The position numbers and the translations under genes are program-made. From NCBI GenBank assembly GCA_035486135.1, contig DATHNI010000226.1:1-35245 (forward strand): DNA of 35,245 bases. The letters run 5' to 3'. Source of the DNA: JASHVB01 sp035486135 (GTDB taxonomy: Bacteria; Pseudomonadota; Alphaproteobacteria; Acetobacterales; Acetobacteraceae). Of the stretch, positions 7,736 through 16,545 are shown in pieces. The number at the start of each line of letters is the position of its first letter. The stretch's first letter is position 1. Below the pieces are notes generated by a model that saw nothing but the letters and a program-made list of their open reading frames with translations, did not search any database and was not told the origin of the DNA.

Positions 7736-8659
7736 GTGTCTTCGGCCGTTCACGCAGAGCCCGCAATGACCTTACGACGACGGCGACTGCATTTGGGCAC
7801 CGCCACGAAGCAAGCCGCGTTTGGTTATGCGATCCTTTTGCCGACGCTGGCGATCCTGTTCATCTTCCGCTTCCTGCCGATGATCGAGGCGTTCGTCATC
7901 GCCTTCAGCAAATACGATCTGATTCATCCGGCGCGATTTGTCGGGTTCGCCAATTTCGTGGACCTGATCCACGATCCTCTGTTCCGGAACTCGGCGCGGA
8001 TATCGCTGATCTACGTGGTGTGCAGCGTGTTGCCGGTGTGGCCGCTGTCGCTCGGGCTGGCGGTTTTGTTCAATCAGAGCCTGTTCCTGAAGAACGTGCT
8101 CCGGTCCGCGGTATTCATGCCGGTGGTGATGCCGGCGGTGGTGATGGCGGTGGTCTGGACCTTCATGTACCAGCAAGACGGCGTGCTGAACACGGCGCTC
8201 GGCTGGTTCGGCATCGATCCGGTTCCCTGGCTGCGCAGCAGCGCGACCGCGTTGCCGGCGGTCATCCTGATCGGGATATGGCGGGCCACGCCGTACTACA
8301 TGGTGATCTTCCTGGCCGGGCTGCAGGCGATCCCCACCGAATACTATGAGGCCGCGGAAATCGACGGCGCCAGCCGCTGGGCGATGTTCCGGGACATCAC
8401 GCTGCCATTGCTCAAGCCCACCTCGCTGCTGGTCATGGTGATGACGGTGATCGTCGCGATGAAAGTGTTTGCCGTGCCGATGATCATGACCGGCGGCGGG
8501 CCGTCGGATTCCACCCGGGTGCTGCCGCTGTTCATTTACCAGACGGCCTTCGAATTCTTCGACATGGGCCGCGCCGCTGCCATGAGCGTGTTCCTGTTCG
8601 TCGCCGTCATGCTGTTCTCCGTCGCCCAGATCCGCATCTTCACGCGAGGCGAGGACTGA
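7736..8659 (+). CDS. ABC sugar transporter permease, MalF/UgpA type
   Basis: This inner-membrane subunit of 307 residues has about six transmembrane helices, the first at FGYAILLPTLAILFIFRFLP. The cytoplasmic EAA loop reads EYYEAAEIDGASRWAMFRDI followed by TLPLLKP, which is the coupling site for the ATPase. The GTG at 7736 is chosen for AGGAG at 7725-7729. A later ATG at 7766 is possible but would have a poorer site. It follows the binding-protein gene after 126 bases and precedes the second permease by one base, so the two permeases would be made together. Confidence 0.95.
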   Translation: MSSAVHAEPAMTLRRRRLHLGTATKQAAFGYAILLPTLAILFIFRFLPMIEAFVIAFSKYDLIHPARFVGFANFVDLIHDPLFRNSARISLIYVVCSVLPVWPLSLGLAVLFNQSLFLKNVLRSAVFMPVVMPAVVMAVVWTFMYQQDGVLNTALGWFGIDPVPWLRSSATALPAVILIGIWRATPYYMVIFLAGLQAIPTEYYEAAEIDGASRWAMFRDITLPLLKPTSLLVMVMTVIVAMKVFAVPMIMTGGGPSDSTRVLPLFIYQTAFEFFDMGRAAAMSVFLFVAVMLFSVAQIRIFTRGED

Positions 8660-8660
8660 G

Positions 8661-9590
8661 ATGCCAGGCATCGCAGACACCGCCGCCCGCGGCCGCGCGA
8701 ACGCCACCGCGCGGGAAACGCGGCCAGGCCCGCGCCGGAGCAAGCCGACGCAAAGCCTCGCCCACCGCGTCTGGTCGCATCGACGCACCGTTCTGGCTTT
8801 TGTGCTGGTGCTTGGGGCGGTGGCGATTTCGGTGGTGCCTTATCTGTGGATGGTCCTGTCGTCGCTGCGGACGATGACCAACATGTTCAGTGTGCCGATC
8901 CAGTGGATTCCCAATCCGGTCAATTGGCGGTCCTATGTCCTGGCGTGGCACGCGCAGGACTTTCCCCGCTACTTCTTCAATAGCGGCGTGGTCGCGGTGG
9001 CGATCACGCTGGGCAATCTGCTGTTATGCTCGCTCGCCGGTTACAGCCTGGCGAAGTTCCGCTATTTCGGACGAGGCCTGCTGTTCGTTCTGATCCTCAG
9101 CACCATGATGCTGCCGCTGGAAGTTACCATGGTGCCGCTGTTCCTGATCATCAAGCGGTTCGACTGGGTGAACAGCTACCAGGGACTGATCGTGCCGTTC
9201 CTGGTGGACGGCTTCGGCGTCTTCCTGATGCGGCAATTCATGCTGGGTATTCCCAAGGACCTGATCGATTCGGCGCGGATCGACGGAGCCTCCGAACTTC
9301 GCATCTTCTTCCAGATCGTGCTGCCACTGTGCAAGCCGGCGCTCGTCGCGCTGGGCGTGTTCACCTTCCGCGAAGCCTGGGACATGTATATCTGGCCGCT
9401 GATCATCGTCAGCAAGGATTCGCTGCGTACCCTGCCGTTGGGAATTTCGCTGTTCATGAGCAGTTATGGCACGGCGTGGGATCAGTTGATGGCGATCGCG
9501 GTGTTGGGGACGCTGCCGATGATCCTGCTGTTTTTCTTCCTGCAACGCGCCTTCATCCAGGGCATCGCCGTTACCGGTCTGAAGGAATGA
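8661..9590 (+). CDS. ABC sugar transporter permease, MalG/UgpE type
   Basis: This is the second membrane subunit, 309 residues. A basic N-terminal extension of about 45 residues precedes the first helix (VLAFVLVLGAVAISVVPYLW). Further helices follow, and the EAA loop is DLIDSARIDGASELRIFFQI followed by VLPLCKP. The end FLQRAFIQGIAVTGLKE is typical of MalG-type permeases, which stop shortly after G-x-x-x-G-(A/L)-(V/K)-(K/G). The start is one base after the previous stop. Its own stop overlaps the next reading frame (ATGA at 9587-9590). Confidence 0.95.
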   Translation: MPGIADTAARGRANATARETRPGPRRSKPTQSLAHRVWSHRRTVLAFVLVLGAVAISVVPYLWMVLSSLRTMTNMFSVPIQWIPNPVNWRSYVLAWHAQDFPRYFFNSGVVAVAITLGNLLLCSLAGYSLAKFRYFGRGLLFVLILSTMMLPLEVTMVPLFLIIKRFDWVNSYQGLIVPFLVDGFGVFLMRQFMLGIPKDLIDSARIDGASELRIFFQIVLPLCKPALVALGVFTFREAWDMYIWPLIIVSKDSLRTLPLGISLFMSSYGTAWDQLMAIAVLGTLPMILLFFFLQRAFIQGIAVTGLKE

Positions 9591-9595
9591 ACCAC

Positions 9596-10621
9596 ATGTC
9601 CGAAATGATGCGCGCCGTGGTGATCTCCCGTTATGGTGGATCGTTGGAATTCACGCATTGCCCGGTGCCGCGGGCCGGCTTTGGCGAGGTGCTGATCCAG
9701 GTGCATGCCAGCGGATTGTGCAGCACCGATCTGCATCTGTTGTCGGGCCGCCAGCCGCTCGGCGATCTGCCGCGGATCGTCGGGCACGAACTCGCCGGCG
9801 AGATCGTCGGCGTGGGCGATGGCGTCGCGCAGTGGCAGTTGGGCGATCGGGTGACGGCGGCGATCGACATCACCTGTGGGCGTTGCCGCCATTGCCTGAC
9901 CGGCGAAACGCAGCGCTGTGTTGCCATGCGGCGGATCGGCTTCGAACAGGACGGCGGGCACGCGGATTACGTGGCCGTGCCGGCTGCCAACCTTGTCGCG
10001 GTGCCGGCGGAGATCTCCTATGCCGCCGCCGCGATCCTGCCCGACGCGGTCGCCTGCATGTACCACAGCCTGGTGCACCAGGGCGGCGTGGGGATCGGGC
10101 AGCGCGTGCTGATCCTCGGCGTCGGCGGGCTTGGCATCCATGGCGTGCAGATCGCCCGCAGCGCGGGGGCGGACGTGCTTGCGACCAGTCGGCGGTGGGA
10201 ACGGCTGACGCTAGCGCAGGAATACGGCGCGGTCGGGGTCAACACCAAAGAGCAATCGCTGGAGACCGCGGCGGCGGCCTTCACGCAAGGCGAGGGCGTC
10301 GATCTGGTGGTCGACAATATCGGCACGTGCGCCAGCGTTCGCGAGGGCCTGTCGGTGCTGCGGCCGGGCGGCAAGCTTTTGCTCGTGGGCTATCTCGACG
10401 AGACGCTGGAGCTGCCCTCGATGCGGTTCTTCAAGACCGAGCAAGAGATCATCGGCTGTCGCGGCAGCACGAAGCAGGACCTGATCGATGTTGTGCGGCT
10501 GGTGCAGTCGGGACGGATCACGCCGGTGATCGGCGCGCATTACAAACTAGAACAAATCGATGAGGCCGCGGCTCAGTTGGCGGCTGGCGACCTGGTGGGG
10601 CGCATCGTGCTGACGCGATGA
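9596..10621 (+). CDS. Zinc-dependent medium-chain dehydrogenase 1
   Basis: An NAD(P)-dependent alcohol/polyol dehydrogenase of 341 residues. Catalytic zinc ligands are in GLCSTD (Cys) and GHELAGE (His, Glu). The structural zinc lobe is C-GR-C-RH-C-x7-C in the segment CGRCRHCLTGETQRC. The Rossmann fold has ILGVGGLGIHGVQIARSAGA. The ATG at 9596 is favoured over the one at 9587 because AAGGA at 9582-9586 is correctly spaced for it. Its position after the permeases suggests oxidation of the imported sugar or polyol. It is only distantly like the second dehydrogenase, so the two probably act on different substrates or steps. The exact substrate is unknown. Confidence 0.9.
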   Translation: MSEMMRAVVISRYGGSLEFTHCPVPRAGFGEVLIQVHASGLCSTDLHLLSGRQPLGDLPRIVGHELAGEIVGVGDGVAQWQLGDRVTAAIDITCGRCRHCLTGETQRCVAMRRIGFEQDGGHADYVAVPAANLVAVPAEISYAAAAILPDAVACMYHSLVHQGGVGIGQRVLILGVGGLGIHGVQIARSAGADVLATSRRWERLTLAQEYGAVGVNTKEQSLETAAAAFTQGEGVDLVVDNIGTCASVREGLSVLRPGGKLLLVGYLDETLELPSMRFFKTEQEIIGCRGSTKQDLIDVVRLVQSGRITPVIGAHYKLEQIDEAAAQLAAGDLVGRIVLTR

Positions 10622-10665
10622 CGCGCAATGGCTTCGTAACGTCCGGTTCGGACAAGGAGATTTCG

Positions 10666-11769
10666 ATGTCGGCAACTCTCGCGACCCAGACGGCCAGTCA
10701 GGTCCTGCCGCAGACGATGCGCGCCCTGGTGCTCACGTCGCCGGGCAAATTCGAAATCCAGACCGTGCCAGTGCCGCGACCCGGCGCGCAGGAGGTGCTG
10801 TGCAAGGTCGGCGCCGTGGCGATCTGCGGCAGCGATCCGGAGATTGTCCGAGGCGACCTCGCGGGCACCTGGCCGCCGGCCTATCCGTTCACTCCCGGCC
10901 ATGAATGGGCCGGCGAAGTTGTTGCCATCGGTCCGGGCGTGGTCGATCTGGCACCCGGCGATCGCGTGGCAGGCCAGGCGCATTGCGGCTGCGGCACCTG
11001 CGCCAACTGCATGGAGGGGCGCTACACGATCTGCGAAAACTACGGCCGGCCGGAATCCGGACAACGGCACTACGGCTTCGTCACGACCGGCGCGTACGCG
11101 CAATACGCTGTGCTGTCAGTCAAGAGCGTGAACCGGATGCCGCCGTCGATGAGCTTCCGCGAAGGGGCGCTGGTCGATACGGCGGGTGTGGTGCTGCATG
11201 GCCTCGAATTGTCCGGCGTGCGGCCAGGGGGCACCGTGGCGGTCATCGGGCCCGGCCCGATCGGGTTGATCGCGATGCGCATGGCGCGCCTGCTGGGGTC
11301 GGCGCGGGTCATCGCGGTCGGGCGTGGCGCTCGGCTGGAGGCGGCGGAGCAGGCGGGTGCCGACGCGATGGTGAACTTCGAACAGGGCGACCCGGTCCAG
11401 GCGGTCAGGGCTGCCACCGGCGGGCGCGGCGTGGACGAGGCGATCGAGTGCTCTGGCGCCCCCGGCACGTTCCGCCAGTGCGTGGAGATGGTGCGTAAGG
11501 GAGGGCGGGTCGTGCTGCTGGGGGTGCCGCAGAACCATGTGCAGGAGCCACTGCCGTTCAAATACGTCGTGCACAACGAGATCGCGATCTATGGCTCGCG
11601 CGCCAATCCGAACGTGTCGCGCAAGGTGATCAGCCTGATCGGGGCCGGGCAATTGCACGTCGGAGACCTGGTGACGCACGCGTTTCCGTTGGAGAACTTC
11701 GCAGTGGCACTCGATACGTTCGTGAAGCGGCGGGGTGGGGCGATCAAGGTCGTGGTCGAGCCGAACTAG
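10666..11769 (+). CDS. Zinc-dependent medium-chain dehydrogenase 2
   Basis: This second MDR-family dehydrogenase, 367 residues, resembles the sorbitol/threonine dehydrogenase branch. It shows AICGSD and GHEWAGE at the catalytic zinc, the structural zinc lobe CGCGTCANCMEGRYTIC, and the nucleotide site VAVIGPGPIGLIAMRMARLL. The stretch GGRGVDEAIECSGAPGTFRQ is typical of polyol dehydrogenases. The ATG at 10666 is chosen because AAGGAGA at 10654-10660 precedes it by five bases. Upstream codons of the same frame overlap the previous stop and are discarded. The pair, with the adjacent lactonase, points to an oxidative sugar pathway. Confidence 0.9.
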   Translation: MSATLATQTASQVLPQTMRALVLTSPGKFEIQTVPVPRPGAQEVLCKVGAVAICGSDPEIVRGDLAGTWPPAYPFTPGHEWAGEVVAIGPGVVDLAPGDRVAGQAHCGCGTCANCMEGRYTICENYGRPESGQRHYGFVTTGAYAQYAVLSVKSVNRMPPSMSFREGALVDTAGVVLHGLELSGVRPGGTVAVIGPGPIGLIAMRMARLLGSARVIAVGRGARLEAAEQAGADAMVNFEQGDPVQAVRAATGGRGVDEAIECSGAPGTFRQCVEMVRKGGRVVLLGVPQNHVQEPLPFKYVVHNEIAIYGSRANPNVSRKVISLIGAGQLHVGDLVTHAFPLENFAVALDTFVKRRGGAIKVVVEPN

Positions 11770-11806
11770 AACATCTCTTGTCTGGCTGGAACGTCAGGCC
11801 CCTTTA

Positions 11807-11871
11807 GTCATTGCGAGGAGCGAAGCGGTCCCCGGGCTTGACCCGGGGACCGCTTCGCTCCTCGCAATGAC
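11807..11871. repeat. Perfect 30-bp-arm palindrome
   Basis: The arms 11807-11836 and 11842-11871 are exact inverted copies (GTCATTGCGAGGAGCGAAGC followed by GGTCCCCGGG) around the loop CTTGA. GTCATTGCGAGGAGCGAAGC is a core known from dispersed palindromes in many bacteria. Degraded relatives occur at 20690-20797 and near 27679. It lies in the 155-base gap between dehydrogenase 2 and the lactonase. No T-run follows, so it is scored as a repeat, although a stem this strong may affect the message. Confidence 0.93.
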
Positions 11872-11924
11872 AGGGCTCAACGCACGGTGAAAATACTCTG
11901 ACACGTGTTTGCGGAGTGCGCGGT

Positions 11925-13076
11925 ATGAGCAATGAAACGCTGGTCTATGTCGGGACGTATACAGAGCCGATCCACTTCGGAACCGGGAAGGTCCTCCAGG
12001 GCAAGGCCGAAGGCATCTATCGGTTCCTGCTCGACCCGGCATCCGGCGCGTTGCAGCCGCTCGGCAAGACCACTGGCGTCGCCAACCCCTCCTACCTGGC
12101 GTTCGATCACACGCGGCGTTTCCTCTATGCCGTGAATGAGCTGAAGTCGTTCGAGGACGGCGCGACCGGAACCGTCAGCGCATTCGCCGTGGAGCCAGCG
12201 ACCGGAGAACTCACATACCTGAACCGGCAACCGACCCATGGCACCGATCCCTGCCATGTTGTCGTGGACCGCCAGCGCAGGCACGTGTTCGTTGCGAACT
12301 TCTCGAGCGGCAGCGTCTGTGTGCTGCCGGTGCGCGATGACGGCAGCCTCGATGCGGCGTGCGATTTCGTTCAGCATCTGGGCGCGGGCATCGATCCGGT
12401 GCGGCAGAACGGTCCACATGCCCACTCGGTCACGCTCGACCGGGCCAACCGATTTGCGTTCGTTCCCGACCTTGGGCTGGATAAGCTGCTGATCTACAAA
12501 TTCGATGCGCAGCGCGGCATGCTGGAGCCGAATGGCGTGCCCTGGATCAAGCTGAAACCGGGCGCGGGTCCACGCCATCTCGCGCTGCATCCTGGCGGCA
12601 GGTTCGGCTACCTCGTGAATGAGCTGAACCGCACGGTGGCCGTGCTCGGATGCGACCGGAAGACCGGAGCCATGCAGGAACTGCAGGTTATAACGACGCT
12701 GCCGGAAGGGTTTGGCGGCGCGAATACCTGCGCCGACATCCACGTCGCTCCATCCGGCCGGTTCGTCTATGCCTCGAACCGCGGCCATGACAGCATTGCG
12801 ATCTTTCGCGTCGATCAACGCACCGGTCGATTGACCTGCATCGACCACGCCGCGACCCAGGGCAGGACGCCGCGCAATTTCTGCCTCGATCCCACGGGCA
12901 GCTTCCTGCTCGTGGCCAATCAGGACAGCGATACGATCGTGACATTCCGTATCGATGCGCGCAGCGGAATGCTGGAAACGACCGGACATGTCGCGCCCGT
13001 ACCAACCCCGGTTTGCGTGAAAGTCCGCGCGCCGGCGATGGCTGCAGCGGAGGGAGGCCACTCATGGCGTCGGTGA
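11925..13076 (+). CDS. Beta-propeller lactonase (6-phosphogluconolactonase-like)
   Basis: This 383-residue protein belongs to the seven-bladed lactonase family that includes YbhE-type 6-phosphogluconolactonase. It starts with the family signature TLVYVGTYT. It repeats blades of the form (N)PSYLAFD, GTDPCHVVVD, GPHAHSVTLD, GPRHLALHPGGRFGYLVNEL and DIHVAPSGRFVYASNRGHDS, and ends TPRNFCLDPTGSFLLVANQD. There is no signal peptide, so it is cytoplasmic. The ATG at 11925 is chosen with GGAG at 11912-11915. It overlaps the ATPase gene by 13 bases. In this locus it would hydrolyse a lactone formed by one of the dehydrogenases. A non-phosphorylated sugar lactone is as likely a substrate as the phospho form. 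Confidence 0.9.
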   Translation: MSNETLVYVGTYTEPIHFGTGKVLQGKAEGIYRFLLDPASGALQPLGKTTGVANPSYLAFDHTRRFLYAVNELKSFEDGATGTVSAFAVEPATGELTYLNRQPTHGTDPCHVVVDRQRRHVFVANFSSGSVCVLPVRDDGSLDAACDFVQHLGAGIDPVRQNGPHAHSVTLDRANRFAFVPDLGLDKLLIYKFDAQRGMLEPNGVPWIKLKPGAGPRHLALHPGGRFGYLVNELNRTVAVLGCDRKTGAMQELQVITTLPEGFGGANTCADIHVAPSGRFVYASNRGHDSIAIFRVDQRTGRLTCIDHAATQGRTPRNFCLDPTGSFLLVANQDSDTIVTFRIDARSGMLETTGHVAPVPTPVCVKVRAPAMAAAEGGHSWRR

Positions 13077-14161
13077 CCCTGGAGCATGTATCCAAGACGT
13101 TCGGCGACACGACCGTGGTGCGCGACGTCTCGCTCGAAATTCGCGACAAGGAGTTCCTGGTCCTGGTCGGTCCTTCCGGCTGCGGCAAATCGACCATCCT
13201 GCGCATGATCGCCGGGCTGGAGGATGTTTCCGACGGCGAGATCTATATCGGCGACAAGCTGGTCAACGACGTGTCCGCTAAGGACCGCGACATCGCCATG
13301 GTGTTCCAGAACTATGCGCTCTACCCGCATATGAGCGTGTTCGACAACCTGGCTTATGGTTTGCGGCAACGTCACACCGCAGCGCACGACATCCGGCAGC
13401 GCGTGCACGCGGTCGCCGAGCGGCTCGGCATCGAGCCATTGTTGCTGCGCAAGCCGAAGCAGTTGTCCGGCGGCCAGCGGCAGCGCGCCGCGCTGGGCCG
13501 TGCCATCGTGCGCGAGCCTCGGGTCTTCCTGATGGATGAGCCGCTGTCAAACCTGGACGCGAAACTGCGTGTGCAGACCCGGGTGGAACTGGCCAAGCTG
13601 CACGCCCGCCTGCAGACCACGATCATCTATGTCACGCATGACCAGGTCGAGGCGATGACGCTGGGCAACCGCATCGCCATCCTGAAGGACGGCGTGCTGC
13701 AGCAGGTGGACTCGCCGGCCGAGGTCTACGCCCGGCCGGCCAATGTCTTCGTCGCCGGCTTCATCGGCAGCCCGGCCATGAACTTCTTCGACGCGCGGCT
13801 GGCCCGGGTCGATGGCGGGGTTCAGGTCGTCGGAGGCGGGCTGCAGATCGACCTGCCGTCGGAGATCGTGGCGCGGACGGAAGGCTATAGTGGCCGGCCG
13901 GTGATCCTGGGAATCCGTCCGGAGGACATCCACGATGGCAGCCGTGCCGCGCCGGGCGGCAGCCCTCCGTCATGCGCGAATGTCGATGTGGTCGAGCATA
14001 TGGGCAGCGAGAATTTCGTGCACCTGACGAGCGGGGATACGACTTTCGTGGCGCGGCTGGACCGGTCGGTGGATCCCAGGCCGGGGGAGACGCTGCCCAT
14101 CGTGGTGGATGCGGACCGGATCCGGTTGTTCGATCCGACTACGAAGGAGGCGATCCTGTAG
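13064..14161 (+). CDS. ABC sugar transporter ATPase, MalK/UgpC type
   Basis: This ATPase of 365 residues energises the transporter above. It has Walker A GPSGCGKST, the Q-loop region MVFQNYALYPHMSVFDN, the signature LSGGQRQRAALGRAIVREP, Walker B VFLMDEPLSNLDAK, and the switch His in IYVTHDQVEAM. The C-terminal regulatory OB/TOBE part includes FIGSPAMNFFDARL and ILGIRPEDI. The ATG at 13064 follows GGAGGGAGG. The gene is last in the locus, separated from the permeases by the enzymes, but 13-base overlap with the lactonase shows co-translation. Confidence 0.95.
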   Translation: MASVTLEHVSKTFGDTTVVRDVSLEIRDKEFLVLVGPSGCGKSTILRMIAGLEDVSDGEIYIGDKLVNDVSAKDRDIAMVFQNYALYPHMSVFDNLAYGLRQRHTAAHDIRQRVHAVAERLGIEPLLLRKPKQLSGGQRQRAALGRAIVREPRVFLMDEPLSNLDAKLRVQTRVELAKLHARLQTTIIYVTHDQVEAMTLGNRIAILKDGVLQQVDSPAEVYARPANVFVAGFIGSPAMNFFDARLARVDGGVQVVGGGLQIDLPSEIVARTEGYSGRPVILGIRPEDIHDGSRAAPGGSPPSCANVDVVEHMGSENFVHLTSGDTTFVARLDRSVDPRPGETLPIVVDADRIRLFDPTTKEAIL

Positions 14162-14277
14162 GGTCCCGGGCTGGCGCGGGATTACGTGGTCTGGCGGTGG
14201 GACGGGCGATCTGCGGCAACAGAGAAGCCGGCAGGTTTGCGGGTCGCTTGCACGGAGTTGGGATTGTGCGGTTGGCG

Positions 14278-14331
14278 GCACCCTCACCCTCGGCGCTTCG
14301 CGCCTTGACCTCTCCCGCGTAGCGGGAGAGG
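14278..14331. repeat. Partial member of the rimM-type palindrome family
   Basis: CCTCTCCCGC at 14309-14318 and GCGGGAGAGG at 14322-14331 form a perfect 10-bp-arm hairpin. It is preceded by CACCCTCACCCTCGGCGCTT, which resembles the right half of the repeat in rimM. It lies in the 189-base gap between the ATPase and purF, whose transcripts converge. The rest of the gap holds no gene. Confidence 0.8.
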
Positions 14332-14350
14332 TTTCCTCTCTCTCGCTCGG

Positions 14351-15820
14351 TCAGTGGCTTTCGGCCAGCAGGCTTAATTGGCGTTCGGAATTGTCGGTTT
14401 GGTCAGCCAGCGGAATCGGATAATCGCCGGTGAAGCAGGCGTCGCAGTAGTGCGGCTTGGCGGGGTCGCGGTCGTGCTGGCCGAGCGCGCGATACAGCCC
14501 GTCGATCGACACGAAGGCCAGGCTGTCGGCGCCGATCAGTTCCGCCATCTCGTCCACGTTGTGCCGTGCGGCCAGCAGGTGACTGCGCTCCGGCGTGTCG
14601 ATGCCGTAGAAGCAGGAATGCGTAGTGGGCGGCGAGGAAATCCGCATGTGCACCTCGCGCGCTCCCGCATGGCGGACCATCTCGACGATCTTGCGGCTGG
14701 TGGTGCCGCGCACGATCGAATCATCCACCAGCACCACGCGCCGCCCCTTCAGCACCGGAGCGTTGGCCGAGTGCTTCAGCTTCACGCCGAGGTGGCGGAT
14801 GTTGTCGGTCGGCTCGATGAAGGTGCGGCCGACATAGTGGTTGCGGATGATGCCGAGCTCGAACGGGATGCCGCTCTCGGCGGCAAAGCCCATCGCGGCG
14901 GGGACGCCGGAGTCCGGCACGGGCACGATGACGTCGGCCGCGGCGGGCGACTCGCGGGCCAGTTCGCGGCCGATGCGCTTGCGTGCGTCATAGACCGGCG
15001 TGCCTTCCACCACGGAATCCGGGCGGGCGAAGTAGATGTATTCGAACACGCAGAACCGCGCGCGGGCGCGGCCGAACGGCTTGATGCTGTGCACGCCCTG
15101 GTCGTTGATCACCACGATCTCGCCCGGTTCCACGTCGCGGACGAAATCGGCACCGACAATGTCCAGGGCGCAGGTCTCCGAGGCGAGCACCCAGCCGCCG
15201 GTACCCTCGGTGCCGATGCGGCCGAGGATCAGCGGGCGCACGCCCAAGGGATCGCGCACCCCCATCAGCGCCTCGTTGGACAGTGCAACCAGCGAATAGG
15301 CACCGATCACCTGTTTCAAGGCGTCGATCAGCCGGTCCACCACGGTGGAGTACAGGCTGATGGCGATCAGGTGGACGAACACCTCGGAGTCGGTGGTGGA
15401 CTGGAACAGACAGCCCCGGCGCACGAGGGCGCGATGCAGGACGTGGGCATTGGTGAGGTTGCCGTTATGCGCCACGGCGAAGCCGCCGAACTCGAAATCG
15501 GCATACAAAGGCTGCACGTTGCGCAGGATGGTGTCGCCGGTGGTGGCATAGCGGTTGTGGCCGATGGCGATGTGGCCGCGCAGCCTGGCCATCACACGGG
15601 GGTCGCTGAAATTGTCGCCGACCAGGCCCATGCCCTTGTGGGTATGGAAGTGCTTGCCGTCGTAACTGACGATGCCAGTGGCTTCCTGGCCACGATGCTG
15701 CAAGGCATGCAGGCCTAGCGCGGTGACCGCGGCGGCGTCCGGCACGTTCCACACGCCGAACACGCCGCATTCCTCGTGCAGCTTGTCGTCGTCGTGGGGT
15801 AGCGTCGTGATCAGGCTCAT
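14351..15820 (-). CDS. purF: Amidophosphoribosyltransferase PurF
   Basis: PurF makes 5-phosphoribosylamine from PRPP and glutamine, the first step of purine synthesis. The 489-residue protein has a short propeptide and then EECGVFGVW, with the N-terminal nucleophile Cys18 of the glutaminase half. It also has LHALQHRGQEATGI, GHNRYATTG and HNGNLTN. The PRPP site is VVLVDDSIVRGTTSRKIVEM. Cysteines in ARFCVFEYIYFARPDS, SCFYGIDTPER and HYCDACFTGDY match the four ligands of the [4Fe-4S] cluster of the B. subtilis-type enzyme, so the cluster form is expected. The ATG at 15820 follows GAGGAGA, just after the cvpA stop 13 bases upstream. Confidence 0.97.
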   Translation of the reverse strand: MSLITTLPHDDDKLHEECGVFGVWNVPDAAAVTALGLHALQHRGQEATGIVSYDGKHFHTHKGMGLVGDNFSDPRVMARLRGHIAIGHNRYATTGDTILRNVQPLYADFEFGGFAVAHNGNLTNAHVLHRALVRRGCLFQSTTDSEVFVHLIAISLYSTVVDRLIDALKQVIGAYSLVALSNEALMGVRDPLGVRPLILGRIGTEGTGGWVLASETCALDIVGADFVRDVEPGEIVVINDQGVHSIKPFGRARARFCVFEYIYFARPDSVVEGTPVYDARKRIGRELARESPAAADVIVPVPDSGVPAAMGFAAESGIPFELGIIRNHYVGRTFIEPTDNIRHLGVKLKHSANAPVLKGRRVVLVDDSIVRGTTSRKIVEMVRHAGAREVHMRISSPPTTHSCFYGIDTPERSHLLAARHNVDEMAELIGADSLAFVSIDGLYRALGQHDRDPAKPHYCDACFTGDYPIPLADQTDNSERQLSLLAESH

Positions 15821-15833
15821 GCCTCGTGTCTCC

Positions 15834-16433
15834 TCAATCCCGAGCCGCCGGCGTGGCGGTGGGCCGGCTGAGCGCCGAGCCTTGTGGGGTCGCGTGCAGC
15901 AGCGCCTCGGCCGTGGTCCTGCGATGCGCGGGAGGCGGATAGACCGGCGGAGCGTGGAAGCCGCCCGGCGGGAGGTGATCGACCGCCCATTTTGCTCCGT
16001 CGTAAACGAAGTCGATCGAGCGGGCCTGGAGGACCTCCTCGGGCCATTGATCGACCGGCTTGACCAGTCCGACGAATATATAGGCAAGGATGATCAGCGC
16101 GGCACCCCTGACGAGACCGAAAACCAGTCCGAGCGTGCGGTCCAGGCCGCCGAGCGCCGAGCGGCGCACCAGGCGGCCGATGAAGTGGGCGACCAGCATC
16201 AGCACGATCAGCGCCACCACGAAGATGGCCACGAAGGCGACGGGGTCGGCCCAGGGCGACGCTCCCATCCATTGGTGGAACTGCGGGCGGGCCAAAGGCA
16301 GGCCCCAGATGCCTGCGCACGCGGCGCCCACCCAGGCGCCGATGCCCAGCACCTCGCGCACCAGGCCGCGCATGAAGGCGAGCAAGGCCGAGATGGCGAT
16401 GACGCCGAGGACGGCGAAATCGACCCAGGTCAT
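15834..16433 (-). CDS. cvpA: CvpA-family membrane protein
   Basis: CvpA-family inner-membrane proteins are needed for colicin V production in E. coli and are often encoded just before purF. The 199 residues include four predicted membrane segments: VDFAVLGVIAISALLAFMRG, EVLGIGAWVGAACAGIWG, AFVAIFVVALIVLMLVAHFI and the segment after LGGLDRTLGLVFGLVRGAAL. The motif G-G-L-D-R-x-L-G-x-x-F-G is diagnostic. A proline-rich cytoplasmic tail follows. The ATG at 16433 gives the standard N-terminus (W-x-D-x-x-x-L), although the ribosome binding site is weak. It lies between radA and purF, a conserved alphaproteobacterial order. Confidence 0.95.
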   Translation of the reverse strand: MTWVDFAVLGVIAISALLAFMRGLVREVLGIGAWVGAACAGIWGLPLARPQFHQWMGASPWADPVAFVAIFVVALIVLMLVAHFIGRLVRRSALGGLDRTLGLVFGLVRGAALIILAYIFVGLVKPVDQWPEEVLQARSIDFVYDGAKWAVDHLPPGGFHAPPVYPPPAHRRTTAEALLHATPQGSALSRPTATPAARD

Positions 16434-16545
16434 ACGAGGACCGCAGGCGGGGTCAGTGCTCGGCCACGACGATCAAGGATCATACAACTGCCATGAATGA
16501 ACCGGGCGTCTTATCGTCCGCCGCGTCCTCCACGCCAAGCCAAGA

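Noticed and set aside
11807..11871. Intrinsic terminator after dehydrogenase 2
   Set aside because: The stem is perfect but no T-run follows on either strand, and the sequence matches a dispersed repeat family.
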